From Xestospongia muta (Eukaryota > Porifera > Demospongiae > Haplosclerida > Petrosiidae): a DNA stretch of 64,000 bases. Below are positions 1-9,484 of the stretch, in pieces. Each line of letters begins with the position of its first letter. The first letter of the stretch is position 1. The notes under the pieces were generated by a model. It was given only the letters and a program-made list of their open reading frames with translations. It was not told where the DNA came from and searched no databases. The stretch is taken from contig OY848917.1 in the NCBI GenBank assembly GCA_963693285.1, positions 6,334,118 to 6,398,117 on the forward strand, written 5' to 3'. The translations under genes and the position numbers were made by a program.

Positions 1-2
1 GC

Positions 3-1061
3 TTAGCAATTATTATTAATACATTCTTGCCAGAGTATGACACTCTTTATTTAATAGTCTTGAGTATAGCTTTTATACTGGAATTGATTGGAGTTTGTTG
101 TTTCCAATCTAATATTGTTCAATTCAGTCTTGATCAAGTAATAGGAGCATCAGCTGATGAATTAAGAACTATTATCTATTGGCATACTGTGTGCATATCT
201 TTATCTTTTACCATTGTTGAAATTGGACAGTGTATGATGGAACAATTTTACATTGTGTTGTATGTCACGTCAGGTATGGCTGTGTCTGTAGTATTAATAA
301 GTAACTATCTCTTTAAACATTGGCTTGATACTACTCTAAACATTGTCAATCCAGTCAAACTCATTGGTCAAGTATTAAATTATGGCAGAAAAAACAAATA
401 TCCAAGAAATTGTAGTGCTTTAACCTACTGGGAAGATTATCCTTCACGTCTAGATTTAGGTAAAGAGAAATATGGTGGACCTTTCTCAGAGGAGCAAGTA
501 GAGGATGTTAGAACAGTTTTATGTTTAATTCCCTTATTAACCTCTGTAGTAGGTCTTTGTTGTGCACATAAATCAACAATATATAGCTTTTCTATTCAAA
601 ACAAAAGGTCACAGTTCATCTCTTGTTTTGTCAGCAAAGATTCATTCCACTTACTAGTAGCTGTAGTTCTTATTCTTCTTTATCAGTTGTTGATATATCC
701 ATGTTTCTATAAATTCATTCCTAGCATGCTCAAGAGAATTGGTCTAGGACTTATTTTTGCGTTATTGACTACATTATGTCATGTTGTCATATTGGTTTGT
801 CGAGACAGTTTAAATTTAAATACCACATCATACAAAGCAGTTGTTGTTCCCCAAATTTTGTATGGGATTGCTTGTGTCTTAATTCTTCCAACATCATTAG
901 AGTTCACAATAACTCAGTGTCCACATGAGATGAGAGGGTTTTTGGTTGAACTGTGGACTGCAGCATTTGGAGTTGGTTATCTCATTAGTATTAATGGAAG
1001 GTATCCGTTTAATTGCCAAGAAGAAACGCATTGTCAGAATCCATATTATTATATATTATGA
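3..1061 (+). CDS. POT/PTR (SLC15-type) proton-coupled peptide transporter, C-terminal part, 5' end outside window
   Basis: The frame is open from base 3, so the gene begins upstream of the window. About 350 residues are visible, rich in membrane segments (roughly eight, for example residues starting LYLIVLSIAFILEL and VLCLIPLLTSVVGL). The hydrophilic loop with TYWEDYPSRLDLG and KYGGPFSEEQVEDV is the loop I associate with invertebrate proton-dependent oligopeptide transporters (POT family, SLC15-like), which import di- and tripeptides across a membrane. Family members have about 12 membrane helices, so the first third is missing. The frame ends at a TGA just after QNPYYYIL. The expected last helix and cytoplasmic tail (SIIIFIILIIFLIL, then EEHYERYLDQ) lie immediately downstream in another frame, at 1050-1216. 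The protein is therefore either naturally short by one helix or frameshifted. The gene converges on the MINDY gene. Family confidence is good; functionality is uncertain. Confidence 0.72.
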   Translation, partial: LAIIINTFLPEYDTLYLIVLSIAFILELIGVCCFQSNIVQFSLDQVIGASADELRTIIYWHTVCISLSFTIVEIGQCMMEQFYIVLYVTSGMAVSVVLISNYLFKHWLDTTLNIVNPVKLIGQVLNYGRKNKYPRNCSALTYWEDYPSRLDLGKEKYGGPFSEEQVEDVRTVLCLIPLLTSVVGLCCAHKSTIYSFSIQNKRSQFISCFVSKDSFHLLVAVVLILLYQLLIYPCFYKFIPSMLKRIGLGLIFALLTTLCHVVILVCRDSLNLNTTSYKAVVVPQILYGIACVLILPTSLEFTITQCPHEMRGFLVELWTAAFGVGYLISINGRYPFNCQEETHCQNPYYYIL

Positions 1062-1216
1062 GTATCATTATTTTCATAATCCTTATTATATTCCTGATAC
1101 TAGCCAAGTGTTACAAGTTTCAAGTCAGAGAAAATGAAATCAACATATATTTCATAGCTGAAGAACATTATGAAAGATATTTAGATCAAGAACATCCAAG
1201 AGAAATGGAAATTTGA
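1047..1216 (+). pseudogene. Frameshifted last helix and tail of the POT transporter
   Basis: This segment encodes MSIIIFIILIIFLILAKCYK and then a hydrophilic tail with EEHYERYLDQ. It is the expected twelfth helix and cytoplasmic tail of the transporter, but it is one reading frame away from the upstream coding sequence. The break lies in the low-complexity run near 1038-1052. The same break is present in the second copy at 6611-6625. Confidence 0.6.
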
Positions 1217-2843
1217 TGAATCAAAAGACTTACAACAGATTTACTTTGTAAATAAAACTAACTAATACCTTTTCAAAATAATGTCAATGTACATCAGCAA
1301 TGGTGTTTATTGTTTTTTACAGAAGTGTGAAATGAAAACTGTATGATCTAATTTTTATGAAGTTACTTTCAAATCATCAGTCTGATAATACATTAGGAAT
1401 GAAAACAGTATAATGTTTGTTTTCAGTTTGTATCAGTAATTTGTTACATTACCATATATAGGTTAAGTCAAACAATCAATTTTTACAGAGTAATTCTCCT
1501 ATTAGCTTAAGCTTCCATATTTCATTAGATCACCATTTGAAATTAAAGTGCATCTATCAGACATGAGGTAAAGATGCCCATATGAGGGTTTTTCAGATTG
1601 TCTATTGAAATGTATTGTCATTAAAAACACCAAATATCTCAGTCAGCTAAAACGTTTAAGAATGACATAATCACTGATACTTGGCAAGGTTTCTCCTACA
1701 ATAATTCCCAAGTGATGACTGATTACATTAAGGAATGTTTCTAAGCATTATAGCAGAAAGTTGGTCATATTTCTGTTTCTTTGATTTTAGCCTTACCATT
1801 ATTCCGATATTTGCTTGACTTGGTTAATTAGTTTAGAGAGGAAGCTGAGAGATGCATGCTCAATGATGGGAAAACACTTCCTAGCCCTCCTAATCCATCG
1901 CTTTACTTTTTGTGATGTCTACTACCCTCTTCTCCTCCCTTAGAGGAGCATGGGTATGAGATGGTACATCAGAAGGTCTCTGCTTTGCACAGATATGCGA
2001 CATGTAATGATGTCATGCTACCACATTCTTTCTCACATTACACCACTATAACTCTTTATCTCTACCAATTCACAGTCAGTGATTGATTATATTTGTATCA
2101 GAAAGTAAAGAATTGAATTAGTCCTACATATCACCATCCTAACATGTGTGGTGGCTGCTGTATCAGTCTTTTGTAACATGAATTGAGCTTTTCAAGGAGA
2201 ATTCTAATACATATTAAATACACTTCACTATCCTACCTATTTGATGCCTTGATAAGAGAGTCTTCTACATCGGATGTCATTTTTAATGAGGCCAGAATAT
2301 TTGGCATGATCATACATACCCAAAGAAGTGTCAACATTTGCTGGACTTTTCAACAAAGACTTTCCTTAGATATTACAGAGGGAGGGAAAAGGGATTAGCA
2401 ACAGTCATTAGTCCAGGTACATCCATATTTTGCTATTTCATGTTAATACCCAAGGTGTTACTCACTGTTAAGAAAGTGCATTACTAAAGATGCTGATAAT
2501 ATACTTTCTCCTTCTCTTCAAGCTTCTGTAAAAGAGATCATTGATGACTTAGACTTCCAACTCAATATGGTGCAATGTATGATTGTGGGAGAAGAAGCAT
2601 TGAAGATTACCTGGAAGAGATACAACAGTTTAGAGACTAAGTAATGGTCAAGTTTATACCAAAGGTATGAATTTTAGCTCAGCAGCTTTTTATAAAGAAA
2701 GACAAAAATTATAAAAGTTACTACCCATGCTAATTAATCAAATGGTTTTACTATGTGCTCATTAATGATGGCAAGTAAAATAAATTAGAGTTTAGGGATG
2801 TGATTTAGTGTTGCTATATGCACATATAATGTTTAATGTATAA
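1217..2843. other. Noncoding stretch inside duplicated block, copy 1
   Basis: I see no convincing gene. Short open frames (for example 2183-2398) exist but contain no recognisable domain and are not kept at matching length in copy 2. A 26-codon frame near 2555-2640 containing YDCGRRSIEDYLEEIQQF is kept in both copies with one silent change, but I cannot assign it. Confidence 0.4.
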
Positions 2844-3075
2844 TCTTGAACATATAGACACAGCCAGGCATCATGTTAAAAGAACATATGACTCGATGCT
2901 GGTTTTTATCGAAATTTTGTCTTGTTTGGTTTGAATGGTGGCTAAGTATCTTAAGAGAATCAAGTACAAGAAAACATAAGGGAGCAGTGATGATTATTGA
3001 TCATGACCTCACTGACTGGGTGTGGTGTTTAAAAGAATGGCCTTAATTTTAGGTGTAATAAAACTGGTTGTCATT
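2844..3075 (+). pseudogene. Relic of the C-terminal end of a flavin-containing monooxygenase, copy 1
   Basis: Translation gives a segment with MLVFIEILSCLVWFEWWLS followed by DLTDWVWC. It lines up with MLVIIAILRLIWFEWWLSHL and LINWVWCYPKR at the end of the intact FMO gene at 26895-28595. Nucleotide similarity continues into the AATAAAACTGG segment that corresponds to the intact gene's NKTG codons. No FAD or NADPH motif is present and the frame is broken by stops, so it is a fragment. It is on the opposite strand from the intact gene. Confidence 0.65.
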
Positions 3076-4347
3076 TGTTGCTCAGACTTGTTCACCACTA
3101 CATGTACAGTATTTGTCTTTTATTAAATCCCTTCGCTGTTTGTTGTAGTTTTAGTTTAGAATGATTCACAGTCAGTGGCAAGTGAAATAATACTGTAGGT
3201 GTGGTATACTGACATTGTCAAACATCAGCAAAGACTGACCAAATATATGCTGTTGTTACAATTTAACAAACACAGGTGTTTTTCCAGACTAACCAACATT
3301 ATACTATTAAAAATATGTTATATTAATAGATATCACATTGTCATATATTTATTGTACACTGCATCACAACATTATATTAATTAAAAAAGTCAAAATCCCT
3401 TGAATATCACGAGATACTGCAATCCTAAAAGACAAAAGGAAGATCATATAGCACAATCAAATCATTAATGTTTGTTCATGTTTACTATGACCTTGAAAAA
3501 CACTTCAGTGATTGTCATGCTTTTAATACACAAATTTATATATATATTATGTTATTTTGTGGCAATATTTGTGGATAATATAGCTAACGTTGGTACAGTC
3601 AAATATATTGGTCACAGACTTACAACTAAATTTAAACATAAATAATTTTGGAATAAATTGGTAACTCATAATTGAACAAGAAAGGCAAAGGTATGATAGC
3701 AAAATGAAGGTTAAAGTTAACATGAACAATAAAGTGAACTACTGTTATCTATTTTATATCTCATATTGCTGGATTGTGTAAGTGATCTAATATTTTATTC
3801 ATAGTATGATGAATGAGTAGATCAAAGCTACCCACTAACGTGTATTAAGAACATGTTTGCTACATAAAGTCACATAGAACTGGTAGGTGTACTACTCAAA
3901 TGAAGGTTGTAAATGTATTAGTGCCTTCATATTTTAGAATAGTACAGTTTGCAACAGACAAAAGAAAATTTGTTGCTTTAAATCGATTCTCCCTTAAATT
4001 ATTTACATTTATAATTATCACAAGCAGTTACAAGAACTATCACACTTTTCTGTGGCATTGTTAAGTACTTTTGATTAGCCTAAATGTCCTTATAGAACAG
4101 TTATTGTGTTGTTCTGTTCTCATGTTTTAAAGGAATACAATAGAAGAGGAATGTTTCCAACCAAACTTTAGCACTTCATTAAAAGTGATGAAAGTATAAG
4201 AAATTTAAAAAGTAAGGGATCAGAGCTCTCATGTAATTATATAACAGGTCAGAACAGAAACCGTTTATGTGATAATAAAAGACCATAGTGGTAATCCTAA
4301 CTATAGCCAGTATAGACAATAAAAATCACATTACATAAACGTAATTA
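3076..4347. other. Noncoding stretch, including the copy-1-specific 442-bp segment
   Basis: This is AT-rich DNA without a recognisable gene. The part from 3692 to 4133 is missing from copy 2, where the flanks join at a single AAAGG. Copy 1 has AAAGG at both ends of the extra segment. Confidence 0.4.
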
Positions 4348-4594
4348 TTAGTAACATATCAAATGTACACATATGTGCTGATATCTCACATTTATACTTA
4401 GTCTTCCTCTTCTTCTCTCTGTCTGAGCTACCTGTTCATATTCCTCTTTCGTTGTTGGAGGAGGACCACGTATTGGAGAAGGATCGTTTACATGTATAAT
4501 AGCTGGAACTATCGGTCTTCTTTGTGGTGACTGTGTAGATTGAGGTTGGAGTTGACTGAGCTCTTCTTCTTGTAATCTCATAGCAAGTTCCTCA
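4348..4594 (-). pseudogene. Orphan duplicate of MINDY terminal exon 10 (copy 1)
   Basis: This 247-nt block is the duplicate of the last exon of the MINDY gene. It keeps the acceptor AG, the same phase and an open frame starting DEELAMRLQEEELSQLQPQ, the MIU-like ubiquitin-interacting helix. Several amino-acid replacements separate it from the proximal copy. The first eight MINDY exons were not duplicated, so on its own it cannot make a protein, but it could serve as a distal alternative last exon of the MINDY gene. Confidence 0.7.
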
Positions 4595-5543
4595 CTAAAA
4601 AAAAGATGTAAGTCCAGTCTTATTTTTAAAACTCTACAACATCGTAAACATTGATAACAGTGTCTTCCTTTAACATCATTGTAATGTACAGTAAGTCAGT
4701 ATACATGTAACATACATGTACACGAAACCTTCAGCAGTATAAACTTGTTTGTTTACCACTTGATCACAAGTTGACCAATGTAATTAATTCACCTTTATTT
4801 AGGTCTGAACGTGGCTGATTGAGACTTTAGTATTCTGTAATATTACACTGAAAATGATACTTGGTATTGAGTAGCATGGTGTCTCCATTGATTAATAATT
4901 TAATTACAATGCAAATTAAAGAACCTTGGTAACTATTTTTCCACCGGCATACTCTGGTATACTTGTATGACAATTTTATATGTCACTGTTTTATGGTTGG
5001 TTAATGAGTTTGAAAAGAAATGATTGCCAATACACTCCACAACCAATCTATTTAAATACCAATACAGCAGGTGCTATGACAATGAGCAATTATTTGTGTT
5101 TTCCTGTACACTTGTGCAAGGCATCATCTAGGATTCTAACCTCACTTATAGTAAACTGCTAACATAAACTTCAACATTGGCGTATTCTTAGGACGTTTAT
5201 AAGTCCCATCTTTATAATTACGTGTATATCATTTATAAATTATGGTGTGTCAGTATCTCCCCATTTTATAGTTGGCAATGACTAACTATCTCCCCAAGAC
5301 AAGATCTGCCCACAACCCAACCTCTCCTTTTTCCAATGCTATAAGTAACATGTTTTTTTCAGTTTCTTTCTTGCTCTATAACTGTATGAAATTTTATTTT
5401 TAAAAGTTGTATGGTCTTCTAACATAGGTTACCTTAGCTCAGATGAACAAACGTTTATAAGTCCCATTTTTATAGTGCCCCACATAGTGTCATTTGGTAG
5501 CCTCCTATATAGTACTATAGTGTTGCTATTCTTTATAACTTAC

Positions 5544-5657
5544 TCTGCAAGTAAAGTGGAGGTTGTAGTAGTCTCTGGAGATGGTGCTGGTACAACTGTC
5601 ACTATGTCAGATACTAAGGCATCTTCATGAGCTTGTAGTCCAGCTGCTATTTCGATA
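5544..5657 (-). pseudogene. Orphan duplicate of MINDY exon 9 (copy 1)
   Basis: This 114-nt exon copy has an intact acceptor, an intact GTAAGT donor and an open frame encoding IEIAAGLQAHEDALVSDIV and a Thr-rich end. It matches exon 9 at 10649-10762 with almost no changes. It precedes the orphan exon 10 copy on the same strand, with the same spacing as in the functional gene. Confidence 0.7.
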
Positions 5658-6039
5658 CTACAAAGAAAATTAAAAAAATATAACAATGAACAATAGATTG
5701 GTTGTGAAAATATCATTACCATACTTATAATTTAAATAAAAATTATTTAAAGACATTTATTAACAATAAAACAAGTTAGCTTTCAAATTTAATATTGATT
5801 TCACGCACTCTTTGTGGTTCCTATATGTATACACTGTCATTCCTACTTCAGACTAGATTGAGATGCTCTTACTACCATCCTTACATTTATGTCTTTAGAT
5901 ACTAGTGCTTGGTGCTAAAATTACATACAAATGTTAATTTTGAGACAAAGAAAAGAAGTGATAATGGAGAGCATACTCATTATACAAAATCAACTTTACT
6001 ATATAATAAATATGGCCAATAAATATGAATATAATATAA

Positions 6040-6825
6040 TAAATATGGTGGACCTTTCTCAGAGGAGCAAGTAGAGGATGTTAGAACAGTTTTTAAGTTT
6101 AATTCCCTTATTAATCTCAGTAGTAGGTCTTTGTTGTGCACATAAATCAACAATATATAGCTTTTCTATTCAAGACAAAAGGTCACAGTTCATCTCTTGT
6201 TTTGTCAGCAAAGATTCATTGTACTTACTAGTAGCTGTAGTTCTTGTTCTTCTTTATCAGTTGTTGATATATCCATGTTTCTATAAACTCATTCCTAGCA
6301 TGCTCAAGAGAATTGGTCTAGGACTTATTTTTGCTCTATTGACTACATTATGTCATGTTGTCATGTTGGTTTGTCGAGACAGTTTAAATTTAAATACCAC
6401 ATCATACAAAGCAGTCGTTGTTCCCCAAATTTTGTATGGGATATCTTATGCCTTAATTCTTCCAACATCATTAGAGTTCACAATAGCTCAGTGTCCACAT
6501 GAGATGAGAGGGTTTTGGTTGAACTGTGGACTGCAGCATTTGGAGTTGGTTATCTCATTAGTATTAATGGAAGGTATCTGTTTAATTGCCAAGAAGAAAC
6601 GCATTGTCAGAATCCATATTATTATATATTATGAGTATCATTATTTTCATAATCCTTATTATATTCCTGATACTAGCCAAGTGTTACAAGTTTCAAGTCA
6701 GAGAAAATGAAATCAACATATATTTCATAGCTGAAGAACATTATGAAAGATATTTAGATCAAGAACATCAAAGAGAAATGGGAAATTTGATGAATCAAAA
6801 GACTAACAACAGATTTACTTTGTAA
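6040..6825 (+). pseudogene. Second, 5'-truncated and frameshifted POT transporter tail
   Basis: This is a duplicate of the last ~250 codons of the transporter. It begins at YGGPFSEEQVEDVRTV without a promoter or the N-terminal half. Frames are broken near 6092 (altered T run), near 6513 (one T fewer than copy 1, giving GFWLNC instead of GFLVEL) and at the same site as copy 1 before the last helix. Membrane segments remain recognisable. It is a dead duplicate. Confidence 0.8.
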
Positions 6826-8417
6826 ATAAAACTAACTAATACCTTTTCAAAATAATGTCAATGTACATCAGCAATGGTGTTTATTGTTTTTTACAGAAGT
6901 GTGAAATGAAAACTGTATGATCTAATTTTTATGAAGTTACTTTCAAATCATCAGTCTGATAATACATTAGGAATGAAAACAGTATAATGTTTGTTTTCAG
7001 TTTGTATCAGTAATTTGTTACATTACCATATATAGGTTAAGTCAAACAATCAATTTTTACAGAGTACTTCTCCTATTAGCTTAAGCTTCCATATTTCATT
7101 AGATCACCATTTGAAATTAAAGTGCATCTATCAGGTATGAGGTAACGATGTCCATATGAGGGTTTTCCAGATTGTCCATTGAAATGTATTGTCATTAAAA
7201 ACACCAAATATCTCAGTCAGCTAAAACGTTTAAGAATGACATAATCACTGATACTTGGCAAGGTTTCTCCTACAATAATTCCCAAGTGATGACTGATTAC
7301 ATTAAGGAATGTTTCTAAGCATTATAGCAGAAAGTTGGTCATATTTCTGTTTCTTTGATTTTAGCCTTACCATTATTCCGATATTTGCTTGACTTGGTTA
7401 ATTAGTTTAGAGAGGAAGCTGAGAGATGCATGCTCAATGATGGGAAAACACTTCCTAGCCCTCCTAATCCATCGCTTTACTTTTTGTGATGTCTACTACC
7501 CTCTTCTCCTCCCTTAGAGGAGCATGGGTATGAGATGGTACATCAGAAGGTCTCTGCTTTGCACAGATATGCGACATGTAATGATGTCATGCTACCACAT
7601 TCTTTCTCACATTGCACAACTATAACTCTTTATCTCTACCAATTCACAGTCAGTGATTGATTATATTTGTATTAGAAAGTAAAGAATTGAATTAGTCCTA
7701 CATATCACCATCCTAACATGTGGGATGGCTGCTGTATCAGTCTTTTGTAACATGAATTGAGCTTTTCAAGGAGATTTCTAATACATATTAAATACACTTC
7801 ACTATCCTACCTATTTGATGCCTTGATAAGAGAGTCTTCTACATTGGATGTCATTTTTAATGAGGCCAGAATATTTGGCATGATCATACATACCCAAATA
7901 AGTGTCAACATTTGCTGGACTTTTCAACAGACTTTCCTTAGATATTACGGAGGGAGGGAAAAGGGATTAGCAACAGTCATTAGTCCAAATACATCCATAT
8001 TTTGCTATTTCATGTTAATACCCAAGGTGTTACTCACTGTTAAGAAAGTGCATTACTAAAGATGCTGATAATATACTTTCTCCTTCTCTTCAAGCTTCTG
8101 TGAAAGAGATCATTGATGACTTAGACTTCCAACTCAATATGGTGCAATGTACGATTGTGGGAGAAGAAGCATTGAAGATTACCTTAAAGAGATACAACAG
8201 TTTAGAGACTAAATAATGGTCAAGTTTATACCAAAGGTATGAATTTTAGCTCAGCAGTTTTTTATAAAGAAAGGCAAAAATTATAAAAGTTATTACCCAT
8301 GCTAATTAATCAAATGGTTTTACTATGTGCTCATTAATGATGGCAAGTAATATAAATTAGAGTTTAGGAATGTGCTTTAGTGTTGCTATATGGACATATA
8401 ATGTTTAATGTATAATC

Positions 8418-8650
8418 TTGAACATATAGACACAGCCAGGCATCATGTTAAAAGAACATATGACTCGATGCTGGTTTTTATCGAAATTTTGTCTTGTTTG
8501 GTTTGAATGGTGGCTAAGTATCTTAAGAGAATCAAGTACAAGAAAACATAAGGGGAGCAAGTGATGATTCTTGATCATGACCTCACTGACTGGGTGTGGT
8601 GTTTAAAAGAATGGCCTTAATTTTAGGTGTAATAAAACTGGTTACGTCAT
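8418..8650 (+). pseudogene. Relic of FMO C-terminal end, copy 2
   Basis: This is the duplicate of the relic at 2844-3075. It again shows the VWFEWWLSIL and DLTDWVWC segments, with extra small indels. Its only interest is as evidence that the FMO fragment was in place before the block duplicated. Confidence 0.6.
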
Positions 8651-9484
8651 TTGTTACTCAGACTTGTTCACCACTACATGTACAGTATTTGTCTTTTATT
8701 AAATCCCTTTGCTGTTTGTTGTAGTTTTAGTTTAGAATGATTCACAGTCAGTGGCAAGTGAAACAATACTGTAGGTGTGGTATACTGACATTGTCAAACA
8801 TCAGCAAAGACTGACCAAATATATGCTGTTGTTACAATTTAACAAACACATGTACAGATGTTTTTCCAGACTAACCAACATTATACTATTAAAAATATGT
8901 TATATTAATAGATATCACATTGTCATATATTTATTGTACACTGCATAACAACATTATATTAATTAAAAAAGTCAAAATCCCTTGAATATCACATAATTCT
9001 GCAACCCTAAAAGACAAAAGGAAGATCATATAGCATACTCAAATCATTAAAGTTTGTTCATGTTTACTTTGACCTTGAAAACATATCAGTGATTGTAACG
9101 CTTTTAATACACAAATTTATATATATTATGTTCTTTTGTGGCAATATTTGTGGATAATATAGCTAACGTTGCTACAATCAAATATATTGGTCACAGACTT
9201 ACACTAAATTTAACCATAAATAATTTTGGAATAAATAGGTACCTCATAATTGAATGAGAAAAGGCAAAGGAATACAATAGAAGAGGAATGTTTCCAACCA
9301 AACTTTAGCACTTCATTAAAAGTGATGAAAGTATAAGAAATTTGAAAAGTAAGGGATCAGAGCTATCATGTAATTATATAACAGGTCAGAACAGAAACTG
9401 TTTATGTGATAATAAAAGACCATAGTGGTAATCCTAACTATAGCCATTATAGACAATAAAAATCACATTACATAAACGTAATTA

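Larger units (their letters stand above)
466..6023. repeat. Tandem segmental duplication, copy 1 (POT tail to MINDY tail)
   Basis: About 5.57 kb here is repeated almost base for base in the next block. The repeat starts inside the POT coding region (AAATATGGTGGACC) and runs through the POT 3' end, noncoding DNA, an FMO relic and two MINDY terminal exons. The join with copy 2 is near 6023-6040 and shows an AAATATGG microhomology. Copy 1 contains a 442-bp segment (3692-4133) that copy 2 lacks. Confidence 0.9.

Noticed and set aside
1420..1500. Possible end of the 28675 MITE (CAATCAATTTTTACAGAG)
   Set aside because: The match is short and no opposite inverted end was found nearby.
2183..2398. 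71-codon plus-strand frame, with a longer version at 7757-8059
   Set aside because: No domain, and the frame differs between the two duplicate copies because of a small indel, which argues against selection for coding.
4980..5162. 60-codon plus-strand frame repeated at 10093-10275
   Set aside because: It lies within MINDY noncoding or intron sequence and persists only because of the recent duplication; replacements are not biased to silent sites.
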